Source of the DNA: an uncultured Bacteroides sp.
Lineage (GTDB): Bacteria; Bacteroidota; Bacteroidia; Bacteroidales; Bacteroidaceae
Direction of reading: 5' to 3'
NCBI GenBank assembly: GCA_947038155.1
Contig: CAMQVH010000008.1
Coordinates: 1 to 64,000 of the forward strand
Length of the DNA stretch: 64,000 bases
Shown: positions 52,028 to 62,065 of the stretch, piece by piece
Numbering within the stretch: the first letter of the stretch is position 1
Layout: each line of letters starts with the position of its first letter
Program-made: the position numbers and the translations under genes
Notes under the pieces: model-generated
Database searches by the model: none
Seen by the model: the letters and a program-made list of their open reading frames with translations, nothing else
What the model was told of the DNA's origin: nothing

Positions 52028-53971
52028 ATGAATTTACGTTATTATCGCTGGCGTTTGGCGTTTGGTCGCTTAGTTAATTTGCAGTATATCAACCGCTGGA
52101 TTATATTCTGCTCGGATCTCTTTGTATCCTTGTGTGTATCCTTAATAGGAGTGTTAGGTCTATTTTCCATTTTACATGTGCATGTGGGAGGAATGGATGT
52201 TTTGAAAGTGGGATGTAGCTCGTTTGTTGCAAGCGTACTTTCGTTTTTGGTTTTCAAGGTTTATCATGGAGTCATTCGGCATTCGACATTGCGTGGGTTG
52301 TGGCGAATTGGTGGTGTTGGTATTCTTAAATCTATCTTGATGTATTTGATACTTGTTGCATTACGAACAGATTTCAGTCTCTCGGTTTATTTGGTAGGTG
52401 GAATTGCGGATTGTACGTTGACAATTGTCATGTTGGTGGCTTTACGCGTTTTCGTTATTAATGTATATAATAGTGTCTTGTCTCAGTTAGGTAAAAAACA
52501 GGAACGCGTTCTTGTCTTTGATACGGGTGAAGAGAGTGTGATGATTGCTACATCACCCAATCGGCATGTGTTTATGCAAAATTATAGTGTTGTCGGTTTC
52601 CTGACATTTGGGAATTCTAAGAGGAATCTTCGGATAGCAGAACTACCGGTTTATCAAATAGCTGAGATGGATGATTTATTGCGCTTAATCCCGAGAAATA
52701 ATTTGGATGGTGTTCTTTTTCCGAACATAAAAGCCGTACAACGTGAACGTGATCGTTTAGTTCGTTATTGTGAGCAAGGTTCATTGAGGATTCTGGTTGT
52801 TCCGGATATGGAGGAGGTACATGGTGGTGAGGTAAAACATTCCATACGTGAGATTCGTATTGAAGACTTGTTGGGAAGAGAGGAAAACAAGGTCAATTTG
52901 GATAAGATTGGAAATTTGCTGATGGGAAAGACTATTTTGGTAACAGGAGCTGCTGGAAGTATAGGTAGTGAGATATGTCGCCAGTTGGCACATTTCCCGA
53001 TTCGTCAACTGGTTTGTTTGGATTCCGCTGAAACTCCCATGCATAATCTTCGTCTGGAACTGGAGAGGAAGTTCAGTGACTTGAATTTTGTTCCGGTAAT
53101 AGGTGATATTCGTAATTTAGATCGTGTTGACTATGTGTTCCGCAATTGGCGCCCGCAGGTCGTATTTCATGCAGCTGCTTACAAACATGTTCCGCTAATG
53201 GAAGAGAATCCTTGTGAGGCGGTACGTACGAATGTATTTGGTACTCGCGTGATAGCAGATGCAGCAGTGAATTACGGCGTTGAGAAGTTTGTGATGATCA
53301 GTACAGATAAGGCTGTCAATCCAACGAATATTATGGGTTGTAGTAAGCGCCTGGCAGAGATTTACGTCCAAAGTTTGAACATGGCGATTGAAAAGGGAGA
53401 GGTTAAGGGTGAAACGAAATTCATTACAACTCGTTTTGGTAATGTGTTGGGTAGTAATGGTTCAGTGATTCCCCGTTTTCGTGAGCAGATCGCGAATGGA
53501 GGTCCTGTCACTGTTACGCATAAAGATATTATTCGTTATTTCATGACGATTCCGGAAGCTTGCTGGTTAGTGCTGGAAGCTGGTACGATTGGTCAAGGTG
53601 GAGAGATCTTTGTCTTCGATATGGGACAGCCTGTAAAGATTGCAGATTTGGCTAAGCGTATGATAGAATTGTCTGGTCTGCAAGTTGATAAGGATATCGA
53701 AATAAAATATACTGGTCTCCGTCCCGGAGAGAAATTGTATGAGGAACTCTTAAACTGCAAGGAAAATACAAAGGAGACTTCACATGAAAAGATTCGTGTA
53801 GCATCAGTTCGTGAGTATGTATATAAAGATGTTGTCGAACATATTCAAACTTTGGGCGAAATGTCACTTCATGTACAAATCCTTCCGATGGTTAGGGAGA
53901 TGAAGACATTTGTACCAGAGTTTAAAAGTCAGAATTCTCAATTTGAGAAATTAGATAAAGAAAAGGTGTAA
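52028..53971 (+). CDS. NDP-sugar 4,6-dehydratase, PglF/CapD-like
   Basis: This 647-aa membrane enzyme has four N-terminal helices (about 20-150), a CoA-binding-like domain (about 155-280), then a SDR Rossmann domain with ILVTGAAGSIGSEICRQLAHFP (NAD site, about 299-320). The active-site region ISTDKAVNPTNIMGCSKR has Met in place of the usual SDR Tyr, as in PglF/FlaA1/WbpM. It would make a UDP-4-keto-6-deoxy-HexNAc for the aminotransferase later in the locus. Confidence 0.92.
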   Translation: MNLRYYRWRLAFGRLVNLQYINRWIIFCSDLFVSLCVSLIGVLGLFSILHVHVGGMDVLKVGCSSFVASVLSFLVFKVYHGVIRHSTLRGLWRIGGVGILKSILMYLILVALRTDFSLSVYLVGGIADCTLTIVMLVALRVFVINVYNSVLSQLGKKQERVLVFDTGEESVMIATSPNRHVFMQNYSVVGFLTFGNSKRNLRIAELPVYQIAEMDDLLRLIPRNNLDGVLFPNIKAVQRERDRLVRYCEQGSLRILVVPDMEEVHGGEVKHSIREIRIEDLLGREENKVNLDKIGNLLMGKTILVTGAAGSIGSEICRQLAHFPIRQLVCLDSAETPMHNLRLELERKFSDLNFVPVIGDIRNLDRVDYVFRNWRPQVVFHAAAYKHVPLMEENPCEAVRTNVFGTRVIADAAVNYGVEKFVMISTDKAVNPTNIMGCSKRLAEIYVQSLNMAIEKGEVKGETKFITTRFGNVLGSNGSVIPRFREQIANGGPVTVTHKDIIRYFMTIPEACWLVLEAGTIGQGGEIFVFDMGQPVKIADLAKRMIELSGLQVDKDIEIKYTGLRPGEKLYEELLNCKENTKETSHEKIRVASVREYVYKDVVEHIQTLGEMSLHVQILPMVREMKTFVPEFKSQNSQFEKLDKEKV

Positions 53972-53990
53972 ATAATAAAAAATAAGAATC

Positions 53991-54419
53991 GTGATCATAG
54001 CGGTAGACTTCGATGGTACAATTGTCGAGCATAAATATCCGATGATTGGGAAAGAGCTTCCATTTGCCATCGAGACATTAAAGAAGATAAGAGATGAACG
54101 CCATAAACTGATTTTGTGGACAGTTCGTGAGGGACATTTGTTAGAGGAAGCTTTGGCTTTCTGTCGTGAGCGTGGCTTAGAGTTCTACGCCGTGAACCGT
54201 GATTATCCGGAAGAGGAGAAGGGTAAGAATAACCATTTTTCTCGCAAGTTAAAGGCGGATATTTTCATAGATGACCGTAATCTAGGGGGGCTTCCAGACT
54301 GGGGGACAATTTATGAGATGATAAACCAAAAATTGTCTTTTGAGGATTTGATGAAAAAATATGAGTCTGAATATAAACCGGCAAGATCTAAAAGCTTTTT
54401 CTCTCGTTTTTTTAGATAA
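53991..54419 (+). CDS. HAD-type phosphatase, BT0820-like
   Basis: This 142-aa HAD phosphatase starts at GTG 53991 and reads IIAVDFDGTIVEHKYPMIG, with the catalytic DxD (DFDGT). KLILWTVREGHLLEEALAFCRERGLEFYAVN follows, then ADIFIDDRNLG with the acidic pair. This fits the Bacteroides BT0820-like HAD family. It lies between the dehydratase (19 bp) and wza genes. The substrate is unknown; a sugar or acyl phosphate in capsule synthesis is possible. Confidence 0.88.
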   Translation: MIIAVDFDGTIVEHKYPMIGKELPFAIETLKKIRDERHKLILWTVREGHLLEEALAFCRERGLEFYAVNRDYPEEEKGKNNHFSRKLKADIFIDDRNLGGLPDWGTIYEMINQKLSFEDLMKKYESEYKPARSKSFFSRFFR

Positions 54420-54436
54420 TAAATTAAGATATATAT

Positions 54437-55234
54437 ATGAAGTTTAAAAAGAATCTATTACTGCTGGCACTGGCTTTGTCAATAGCTGGTTGTACCTCCT
54501 ATAAAAATGTTCCTTATTTTCAGAATCCGGAGGTTGTGAATAATTCTAGTGAGTTTTTTCCTCTGTATGACGCAAAGATCATGCCGAAGGATTTGTTGAG
54601 TATCACTATAAATACGACAGACCCTCAAGCTGCTACTCCATTCAATTTAACTGTGCAAACCCCATTGAATGCAGCATTGACTAATATTAATACTGCTACT
54701 CAGCCATCATTACAGCAATACTTGGTAAATAATGCTGGTGAGATTGATTTTCCAGTACTCGGAACATTGAAAGTAGGAGGACTGACAAAAGACGAGGCAG
54801 AGGCTCTTATTCGGGAAAAATTAAAGCCATATTTAAAAGAGGATCCGATAGTGACGGTACGCATGGCGAATTATAAAATATCTGTATTGGGTGAGGTTGC
54901 CCGTCCGGGTAGTTTTACAATCAGCAATGAGAAAGTCAATGTATTGGAAGCTTTGGCGATGGCAGGTGACATGACAATTTACGGTGTACGTGACGATGTG
55001 AAGTTGATACGTGAAGATATCAATGGCAAGCGTAGTATCATTAATTTAAGCTTAAATGATGCTAGTATCGTTACATCTCCATTTTATTACTTGAAACAAA
55101 ACGATATTATATATGTAACTCCGAACAAAACGAAAGCGAAGAATTCAGATATAGGTAATAGTACGACTTTGTGGGTTAGTGCCACGTCCATTCTTGTTTC
55201 TATAGCAAGTTTGTTAGTGAACATCCTTAAATAA
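54437..55234 (+). CDS. Wza-like polysaccharide export lipoprotein
   Basis: This 265-aa outer-membrane lipoprotein has signal KKNLLLLALALSIAGC. The polysaccharide-export domain (about 45-145, YDAKIMPKDLLSITINTTDPQAATPFN ... AGEIDFPVLGTLKVGGLTKDEAEALIREKLKPYL) is followed by a SLBB domain (VRMANYKISVLGEVARPGSFTISNEKVNVLEAL). A C-terminal hydrophobic segment (LWVSATSILVSIASLLVNILK) would cross the outer membrane. It forms the export channel with the Wzc-like partner encoded 16 bp downstream. Confidence 0.93.
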   Translation: MKFKKNLLLLALALSIAGCTSYKNVPYFQNPEVVNNSSEFFPLYDAKIMPKDLLSITINTTDPQAATPFNLTVQTPLNAALTNINTATQPSLQQYLVNNAGEIDFPVLGTLKVGGLTKDEAEALIREKLKPYLKEDPIVTVRMANYKISVLGEVARPGSFTISNEKVNVLEALAMAGDMTIYGVRDDVKLIREDINGKRSIINLSLNDASIVTSPFYYLKQNDIIYVTPNKTKAKNSDIGNSTTLWVSATSILVSIASLLVNILK

Positions 55235-55250
55235 TTAGATAGCTAGACAA

Positions 55251-57704
55251 ATGACAGACGAAAGAAATATTTCTACCGACAACATTGAAGCGGAACAGGA
55301 GATTGATTTAATAGCACTTTTTTTTAAATACTTTTTTTATTGGCGTTGGTTTGTTACTGGCGTATTAGTATGTTGTATAGTAACCTACCTGTTTCTACGT
55401 TATCAAACGCCAGTATATAAAATCACCAGTTCGGTACTGATTAAAGAAGAAGACAAACGTGGTGGATCTGTAGCTAATCCATTAGCCGCCATCCAAGATT
55501 TAGGTATGTTTTCTATGACGAACAATTTTAATAATGAAGTAGAGATATTAAAATCTCGTTCATTAATAAAGAAAGTAGTGAATGATTTAGGACTATACAT
55601 CCGAACATCAGAAAAACGTCCGTTCGGCTATGCGATTCCACTTTATCAAAATACTCCGGTGAGGGTTTATATGACTCCTGAGGAAGCAGAAAATCTGAAA
55701 GAATCGATAAAACTAGATATCACTTACACGAAATCCGGTAAGCTATCAGCTAAGGTTGAATATGCATTGAATGATGAGAAACAAGAGGTAGAGCAATCTT
55801 TTGATCAATTACCAGCTGTATTCCCGACTCCAGTGGGCGTGTTAAGTTTTACACAAGGGGATTCTTTATATATGAAGAATAATGAGGTCAATTTGATTGC
55901 AACAATTAACACACCTACTGAAACCACTGAGACTTATATGAAGGACCTGAGTGTAACGGCATCGTCTCAAACAACAACTATCGCAAAGATTAGTGTTAAA
56001 AATACGGTGAAAGAACGAGGTGTGGATTTCATTAATTGTCTAGTAGCTATCTATAATCAAGATGCTAATGATGAAAAAAATGAAGTGGCGCAAAAGACGG
56101 CAGAATTTATTGAAGAGCGGATAGGCATCATTAATCATGAATTAGGTAGTGCAGAAAGTGAACTGGCAGATTTCAAACAGCGATCTGGTTTAACGGATTT
56201 GACGAGTGATGCTCGCTTGGCTTTACAAGAGAGTTCAAAATATGAGCAACAGAGCACGGAGAGCGCTACTCAGATTCGTCTGGTGCAATTCTTGCGTACT
56301 TATATTAATGATCCTGCAAATCAAGATGAGGTAATTCCTGCAAACGTAGGTTTACAGGATCCGAATCTAACGCGGGTAATTGAGCAATACAATACAATGA
56401 TCATCGAACGAAAGCGGCTGTTGCGGACTTCGTCAGATAGTAATCCAGCGGTAATTAATATGAATACGGGGATTGAGGCAATGCGACGTAATGTTCAGAC
56501 AACTGTGAACAGTGTCTTACGTGGCTTACAGATTACACAAACGGATATTGAACGACAAGCAAGCAAATTTGAGAGCCGGATCAGTAATGTTCCAAAACAG
56601 GAGAAAGAGTTTATGACAATCTCCCGGCAACAAGAGATTAAAGCGACACTGTATATTATGTTATTACAGAAACGGGAGGAAAATGCGATAACTCTCGCTT
56701 CTACGGCTAATAACGGTCGAATTATTGAGGAACCATTAGCTGCTAAAGATCCGGTTGCTCCGAGAAAGTTATTCTTTTTTCTAGCAGCTTTGGTAATCGG
56801 TTTGTTTATTCCTGTCGTTATAATCTTCGTTGTAGAGTTGTTGAAATATAAAATAGAAAACCGGGGTGATGTGGAGCTACTAACAGATGTGTCCATTCTG
56901 GGTGAGCTACCATTAAGTGACGTGCATTCGGGAAAAGGAGCTATTGTGGTACGTGAGAATAAGAATGATATTATGGAAGAAACTTTTCGGGGACTACGTA
57001 CTAATCTGCTCTTTATGCTGAATAAGGATCAAAAAGTGATTTTATTTTCCTCTACACAACCAGGTGAGGGGAAATCTTTTGTGACAGGTAATCTTGCAGT
57101 CAGTTTGGCCTATCTGGGAAAAAAGGTTGTTGTGGTAGGTATGGATATCCGGAAACCAGGTTTGAATAAAGTGTTCGACCTATCTAAAAAGTCAGAGGGT
57201 ATCTCTAATTATTTAATGGATCCGGAAGGTATTAATCTTTTTAATTTGGTAAGAAGTTCTGGCATTAGCCCGAATTTGGACATTCTTCCTGGTGGATCAA
57301 TCCCTCCAAACCCGACAGAACTAGTGGCTCGTGATGCATTGGAGAAAGCTATTGATTTATTAAAAGCACGTTATGATTATATACTATTAGATACTGCACC
57401 GATTGGTATGGTGACTGATACGGCAATTATCGGTAGAGTAGCAGATATGTGTGTCTATGTTTGTCGAGCAGATGTAACCTCAAAAGCTGGTTTCTCTTAT
57501 ATCAATGTTTTGCGTGATGAAAAGAAGTTTGATAAACTGGCGATAGTGATCAATGGAATTGACCTGAACAAGCGCAAAAATACTTATGGATATGGCTATG
57601 GTAAAAAATATGGTTACGGCTATGGCAAGAAATATGGTTATAGATATGGCTATGGGTATGGATATGGTTATGGTTTCGAAGCAGAGATTAAGAAAAAGAA
57701 ATAG
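55251..57704 (+). CDS. Wzc-like polysaccharide co-polymerase / BY-kinase
   Basis: This 817-aa inner-membrane tyrosine autokinase controls capsule chain length and export. There are two membrane helices (about 27-48 and 505-530) enclosing a Wzz and coiled-coil periplasmic part. The kinase domain has Walker A SSTQPGEGKSFVTGNLAVSLAYLG near 597-618 and Walker A' VVGMDIRKPG. The tail (about 776-811) has 13 Tyr, mostly in GYGYG units, the autophosphorylation site. The DNA of this tail is a TATGGN hexamer repeat and could change length by slippage. Confidence 0.95.
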   Translation: MTDERNISTDNIEAEQEIDLIALFFKYFFYWRWFVTGVLVCCIVTYLFLRYQTPVYKITSSVLIKEEDKRGGSVANPLAAIQDLGMFSMTNNFNNEVEILKSRSLIKKVVNDLGLYIRTSEKRPFGYAIPLYQNTPVRVYMTPEEAENLKESIKLDITYTKSGKLSAKVEYALNDEKQEVEQSFDQLPAVFPTPVGVLSFTQGDSLYMKNNEVNLIATINTPTETTETYMKDLSVTASSQTTTIAKISVKNTVKERGVDFINCLVAIYNQDANDEKNEVAQKTAEFIEERIGIINHELGSAESELADFKQRSGLTDLTSDARLALQESSKYEQQSTESATQIRLVQFLRTYINDPANQDEVIPANVGLQDPNLTRVIEQYNTMIIERKRLLRTSSDSNPAVINMNTGIEAMRRNVQTTVNSVLRGLQITQTDIERQASKFESRISNVPKQEKEFMTISRQQEIKATLYIMLLQKREENAITLASTANNGRIIEEPLAAKDPVAPRKLFFFLAALVIGLFIPVVIIFVVELLKYKIENRGDVELLTDVSILGELPLSDVHSGKGAIVVRENKNDIMEETFRGLRTNLLFMLNKDQKVILFSSTQPGEGKSFVTGNLAVSLAYLGKKVVVVGMDIRKPGLNKVFDLSKKSEGISNYLMDPEGINLFNLVRSSGISPNLDILPGGSIPPNPTELVARDALEKAIDLLKARYDYILLDTAPIGMVTDTAIIGRVADMCVYVCRADVTSKAGFSYINVLRDEKKFDKLAIVINGIDLNKRKNTYGYGYGKKYGYGYGKKYGYRYGYGYGYGYGFEAEIKKKK
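57582..57675 (+). repeat. Hexanucleotide-type coding repeat in the Wzc Tyr tail
   Basis: The 3' end of the Wzc gene has about 13 TATGGN or related hexamers in tandem, with short AAAAAATATGGT interruptions. A unit change would add or remove Gly-Tyr without frameshift. This could tune kinase phosphorylation. Confidence 0.7.
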
Positions 57705-57705
57705 T

Positions 57706-58908
57706 ATGAGAAATATTTTATTTAGTCCTCCTGATATTACGGAGGTAGAAATTAACGAAGTAGTTGACGCATTGAAGTCTGGTTGGATTACAACAGGACC
57801 TAAGACTAAAGAATTGGAACGAATGGTTGCAGAATGTTGTCATACATCAAAGGCTGTTTGTTTAAATTCAAATACAGCATGTGCTGAGATGACTTTACGA
57901 ATATTAGGTGTGGGGGCAGGGGATGAAGTGATAGTTCCGGCTTACACATATACAGCTTCTGCCAGTGTTATAGAACACGTTGGAGCGACTCTTGTAATGG
58001 TTGATTGTGAACCGGGAAAATTTACAATGGATTATGAAAGATTGGAAGCTGTAATTACTGAGAGAACTAAAGTTATAATTCCTGTAGATTTATTTGGAAT
58101 TCCATGTGATTATGATAGGATTTTTGATATTGTAGAGCGGAAGAAAGGATTATTTAATCCAAGTGATAATAGCATTCAACAGGCTATAGGAAGAGTGATA
58201 GTTATGGCCGATGCAGCCCATTCTTTTGGTGCTTTTTATAAAAAACGTCCTATAGGGTCGATTGCGGATTTTACTAATTTTTCTTTTCATGCAGTTAAGA
58301 ATCTTACAACTGCAGAAGGAGGAGCTGTAGTTTGGAGGGATATTTGTAATATTGATAATAATGAGTTATATCATAAATATATGCTGTTGAGTCTGCATGG
58401 TCAAAGTAAAGATGCGTTGGCAAAAACAAAATTAGGAGTATGGGAATATGATATCTTAGGACCATGGTATAAGTGTAATATGACGGATGTATGTGCGGGA
58501 ATAGGTTTAGGACAGATGAGAAGATATAATCAGATTTTAACTCGCCGGAAAGAAATAATTAATCGTTATAATACGGCTTTCGCTGATCTTCCTCTTTCTG
58601 CAGTGACACATTATACAGATAGCTATACATCTTCAGGACACTTGTACATTGTGAAATTAGATGGATGTGGAGCGGAACAAAGAGATAAGTTTATAGAAAA
58701 CATGGCGGAGCTTGGTGTGGCTACAAATGTTCATTATAAACCTCTCCCTATGCATACTGGATATCAGAAACTTGGGTTTAGAATAGAAGATTATCCAATG
58801 GCTTATGAACAGTTTAAAAATGTGGTAACATTACCTTTACATACTTGCTTATCAGATGAGGATGTGGACTATGTGATAGAATGTGTGGGAAAATGTTTAG
58901 AACAATGA
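57706..58908 (+). CDS. DegT/DnrJ/EryC1/StrS sugar aminotransferase
   Basis: This 400-aa PLP enzyme aminates a 4-keto sugar nucleotide. The start MRNILFSPPDITEVEINEV is followed by CLNSNTACAEMTLRILGVGAGDEVIVPAYTYTASASV and the PLP Lys in FSFHAVKNLTTAEGGAVVW. ATG 57706 is chosen; an in-frame extension to 57586 merely reads the Wzc repeat out of frame. It starts 1 bp after the Wzc stop and overlaps the sugar transferase start by ATGA. With the dehydratase it likely makes UDP-4-amino-4,6-dideoxy-HexNAc. Confidence 0.93.
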   Translation: MRNILFSPPDITEVEINEVVDALKSGWITTGPKTKELERMVAECCHTSKAVCLNSNTACAEMTLRILGVGAGDEVIVPAYTYTASASVIEHVGATLVMVDCEPGKFTMDYERLEAVITERTKVIIPVDLFGIPCDYDRIFDIVERKKGLFNPSDNSIQQAIGRVIVMADAAHSFGAFYKKRPIGSIADFTNFSFHAVKNLTTAEGGAVVWRDICNIDNNELYHKYMLLSLHGQSKDALAKTKLGVWEYDILGPWYKCNMTDVCAGIGLGQMRRYNQILTRRKEIINRYNTAFADLPLSAVTHYTDSYTSSGHLYIVKLDGCGAEQRDKFIENMAELGVATNVHYKPLPMHTGYQKLGFRIEDYPMAYEQFKNVVTLPLHTCLSDEDVDYVIECVGKCLEQ

Positions 58909-59552
58909 AAAATGTTTTGTACAAGAAATATATAAAGCGGTGCTTGGATTTTATTCTCGCATTAATAATCTTACCATTTGTTTTGCTTTTAATCATTGTC
59001 ATGACTCCTATTATTTATATCTCCGATCCTGGTCCGATATTCTATCGTGGATTGAGAAGAGGTATTGGTGGAAAAGCCTTTAAAATGTTTAAATTCCGTT
59101 CTATGTATGTCAACTCGCCTGATATAAGGAATCAGGATGGATCGACGTTCAATGGTGATAATGATCCAAGAGTAACAAAAGTTGGTAAGTTTATGAGAAA
59201 GACCTCTATAGATGAGATTCCGCAACTGCTAAACGTTTTGATAGGAGATATGAGCTTTGTAGGTCCGAGACCTACTTTGGCATCAAAATCATTTGATGAA
59301 GTTGAGATGGAGAGAAAGAAGCGATATGATGTGAGACCTGGTATTACAGGTTATGCACAAGCTTATTATAGAAATTCTATCTCACAGAAAGATAAGTTTA
59401 TTTATGATTTACATTATGTAGATCATGTTTCGTTTCTGCTGGATTTTAGAATAATATTAAAAACAGCTTTATCAGTGTTGAAGCATGAAAATATTTATGT
59501 TTCCAAAGAAAAAACTATGATTGGAGGTAATGCTAAGGGAGGAGACTTATAG
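58905..59552 (+). CDS. Initiating sugar phosphotransferase (PglC/WcfS-like)
   Basis: This 215-aa membrane enzyme moves a sugar phosphate to undecaprenyl phosphate to begin the repeat unit. An N-terminal re-entrant/membrane helix (about 9-35, KRCLDFILALIILPFVLLLIIVM) is followed by KMFKFRSMYVNS, VGKFMRKTSIDEIPQLLNVLIGDMSFVGPRP and VRPGITGYAQ, the bacterial sugar transferase signature. Its small size suits the PglC group. ATG 58905 overlaps the upstream stop and the next gene starts immediately after its stop. Confidence 0.93.
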   Translation: MKNVLYKKYIKRCLDFILALIILPFVLLLIIVMTPIIYISDPGPIFYRGLRRGIGGKAFKMFKFRSMYVNSPDIRNQDGSTFNGDNDPRVTKVGKFMRKTSIDEIPQLLNVLIGDMSFVGPRPTLASKSFDEVEMERKKRYDVRPGITGYAQAYYRNSISQKDKFIYDLHYVDHVSFLLDFRIILKTALSVLKHENIYVSKEKTMIGGNAKGGDL

Positions 59553-60731
59553 ATGAAAAGATTATTAATTATTGGAGCGTCTATTCTTCAATTACCAGCT
59601 ATTTTAAAAGCCAAAGAGTTAGGGTTATATGTGGGTGTAGCAGATTTTAATCCGGAAGCAATGGGGATTTCTTATGCTGACGAATATTTCAATGTAAGTA
59701 CGATAGACGAATTTGGTGTTTACCAAGTAGCGAAAGAGTTTAAGGCTGATGGCATCATGACACTTGCTACTGATATGCCGATGCGGGCTGTTGCTTACGC
59801 TACACAAAAATTGGGCCTTGTAGGAATTACTTATGATACTGCAGTTAAGGCAACTGATAAAGGAGAGATGATAAAAGCGTTTGAATCTTCAGGCGTGGAG
59901 CATCCATGGTATTATATACTTCAAACGCCGGAAGAATTGGGTACGGTAATTCAAAAGATCACATATCCTTGTATCAGTAAACCCGTAGATAATGCAGGTA
60001 GTAGGGGAGTCATGTTGGTTGAAAGCAGTAAAGAATTAGAGAACGCAGTTCGATATAGTTCATCAAATGGACGGAATGGAGAAGTAATTATTGAGGAGTA
60101 TCTGCAAGGTGATGAAGTAAGTGTTGAGATCATGGTTATTGATGGTGATGTCCATGTGTTGCAGGTTACGGATAAACTGACAACGGGAGCACCTCATTTT
60201 GTGGAGATGGGACACAGCCAGCCGAGTCGTTTAGGCGATGAAAATGTGGAGGTAATTAAGGATTTGGCTATAAGAGCGGTGAAGGCTGTTGGTATTGATA
60301 GGGGACCTGCTCATGTTGAAATTATGTTGACTTCCAAAGGGCCGAGAATGATTGAACTGGGGGCTAGAATGGGAGGAGATTGCATTACCACTCACCTTGT
60401 TCCACTATCTACGGGGATTGATATGGTAAAAGCAACAATACAAATAGCGTTGGGAGAAAAACCTAATATTGTGCCGGAGTTTGAAAAAGGAGCCGCGATA
60501 CGCTATTTAAAGGAGAAATATGGTATTATTAAAGGTATTTCGGGTATTGATATTGCAGAAAAAATTGATGGTGTTAAACAAATAACACTTGTTAAAACAT
60601 TAGGAGATAAGGTTGGGGAAATTGGCAGTAGCATTGATCGTATGGGGTATGTGATTACTCAGGCAAGTACTGTAGACGATGCTGTTATCTGTTGTGAGAA
60701 TGCAATAAAACAAATAGTCATTACTATTTAA
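59553..60731 (+). CDS. ATP-grasp ligase, carboxylate-amine type (first)
   Basis: This 392-aa protein has an N-terminal Rossmann-like part (KRLLIIGASILQLPAILKAKELGLYVGVADFNPEAMG) and an ATP-grasp domain (about 110-300). The key segments are YPCISKPVDNAGSRGVMLV (ATP loop), VIIEEYLQGDEVSVEIMVIDGDV and GPAHVEIMLTSKGPRMIELGARMGGD. It would join a carboxylate to an amine or thiol through acyl phosphate. In a capsule locus it may attach an amino acid. A second ATP-grasp gene follows. Confidence 0.88.
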   Translation: MKRLLIIGASILQLPAILKAKELGLYVGVADFNPEAMGISYADEYFNVSTIDEFGVYQVAKEFKADGIMTLATDMPMRAVAYATQKLGLVGITYDTAVKATDKGEMIKAFESSGVEHPWYYILQTPEELGTVIQKITYPCISKPVDNAGSRGVMLVESSKELENAVRYSSSNGRNGEVIIEEYLQGDEVSVEIMVIDGDVHVLQVTDKLTTGAPHFVEMGHSQPSRLGDENVEVIKDLAIRAVKAVGIDRGPAHVEIMLTSKGPRMIELGARMGGDCITTHLVPLSTGIDMVKATIQIALGEKPNIVPEFEKGAAIRYLKEKYGIIKGISGIDIAEKIDGVKQITLVKTLGDKVGEIGSSIDRMGYVITQASTVDDAVICCENAIKQIVITI

Positions 60732-60780
60732 GAGTTTTGATTATTTGATTTGAGAATATGATATAAAAAGGAGTATTATC

Positions 60781-62052
60781 ATGAATTTGAGAGGAAAACG
60801 TCTTTTGTATATTGGAGGTAGTGCATCAGTAACTGATATTGCAAGTTATACAAAAGCAAATGGAATCAAATTGCTGACGGCTGGAAAAGTGATTTCTGAT
60901 GAAATGATAGCTTTAACAGATGAACAGTATGTGGTTGACATTTCTGATAGGGAATGTCTGAAAAAGATTGCGGTAGAGCAAAAAGTTGATGGTATATTAG
61001 TTATAGGTAATGAGGATATCATTACTTGTGTGATTGATGTTGCAGAGAACATCGGACTTCAGTTCTATGTAAATAGAGAACAATGGACAGAGTTACAGGA
61101 TAAGAGAAATTTCAAGAAGAACTGTATAAAACATGGCATTTCAGTAGTGGAGACATATGAATTGGCGGATAGCTGTGATACGGTACTAATTCCAATGAAT
61201 GCCTATCCTGTAGTTTTGAAGCCTGCCGATAGTTGCGGATCAAAAGGTATTTCAATCTGTAATTCTAGCGAAGAAGTGAAACAGGCTATGCAGAAAGCAG
61301 AATCGTTTTCCAGGACAAAACGCTTTTTGTGTGAGAAGTATATGGACTGCCCCGAGATCACTATTAAATATTTATTTGATCGTGGTAGTATATATCTTTG
61401 GGAAGTAAATGATCGGTATGTTAATCGAGAACAGAAAAACGTAGGTGCAATTGCTAATTGTACCGTATATCCATCGAAATATACAAAACTGTATTTGGAT
61501 ACTATGCATTCAAAAATGGTTGAAATCTTTAATGAGTTTAACTTCTATAATGGAACGATGTTCATTCAGGCATTTGTGGATGGAGATGTTATTCGTCCCT
61601 ATGATCCGGGTATTAGATTTTCCGGTGGATTATCGTACTTTATAACAGAATATGTTTTTGGTGTTAATCCTTTAGAGTTTATGATAAATGCAGCTCTTGT
61701 AGGGCAGATGTACTTGGGTGAAGAGAACCCTCTTGAGAAGATAAATGTGGATATGGACGGTAGATACATAGCGAATTATTCTGTTTTGGCAAAGGCTGGC
61801 ATCATTTCAGAAATATATGGTATGGACACTGTCATGCAGATGCCGGAAGTTTTTAAATCATTGCAATTACTTAACATTGGTGATGAAGTGAGAATGGTAG
61901 GTACTTTGCAACAGGTATTTGCAAGATTTCAAATAGAAGCTAGAAGTAGAAAAGAACTGAATGAAGTAATAGTTACAATATATAATACCATTCAACTTAG
62001 AGGAGTAGATGGGGAAGATATGAAGCTTTATCAGAAAATCAATATTCTGTAA
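60781..62052 (+). CDS. ATP-grasp ligase (second, diverged)
   Basis: This 423-aa protein resembles the upstream one: NLRGKRLLYIGGSASVTDIASYTKANGIKLLTAGK, then PVVLKPADSCGSKGISICNSSEEVKQAM (ATP loop), FLCEKYMDCPEITIKYLFDRG and FNFYNGTMFIQAFVDGDVIRPYDPGIRFSGG. Sequence between the motifs differs from the first, so the two likely join different substrates or act in turn. It lies 49 bp after the first ligase and 13 bp before the PrpD-like gene. Confidence 0.85.
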   Translation: MNLRGKRLLYIGGSASVTDIASYTKANGIKLLTAGKVISDEMIALTDEQYVVDISDRECLKKIAVEQKVDGILVIGNEDIITCVIDVAENIGLQFYVNREQWTELQDKRNFKKNCIKHGISVVETYELADSCDTVLIPMNAYPVVLKPADSCGSKGISICNSSEEVKQAMQKAESFSRTKRFLCEKYMDCPEITIKYLFDRGSIYLWEVNDRYVNREQKNVGAIANCTVYPSKYTKLYLDTMHSKMVEIFNEFNFYNGTMFIQAFVDGDVIRPYDPGIRFSGGLSYFITEYVFGVNPLEFMINAALVGQMYLGEENPLEKINVDMDGRYIANYSVLAKAGIISEIYGMDTVMQMPEVFKSLQLLNIGDEVRMVGTLQQVFARFQIEARSRKELNEVIVTIYNTIQLRGVDGEDMKLYQKINIL

Positions 62053-62065
62053 GGTATAGAAGATT

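Noticed and set aside
57586..57705. N-terminal extension of the DegT aminotransferase (MDMAMVKNMV...)
   Set aside because: It reads the Wzc Tyr-tail repeat in another frame. ATG 57706 right after the Wzc stop is the natural start.
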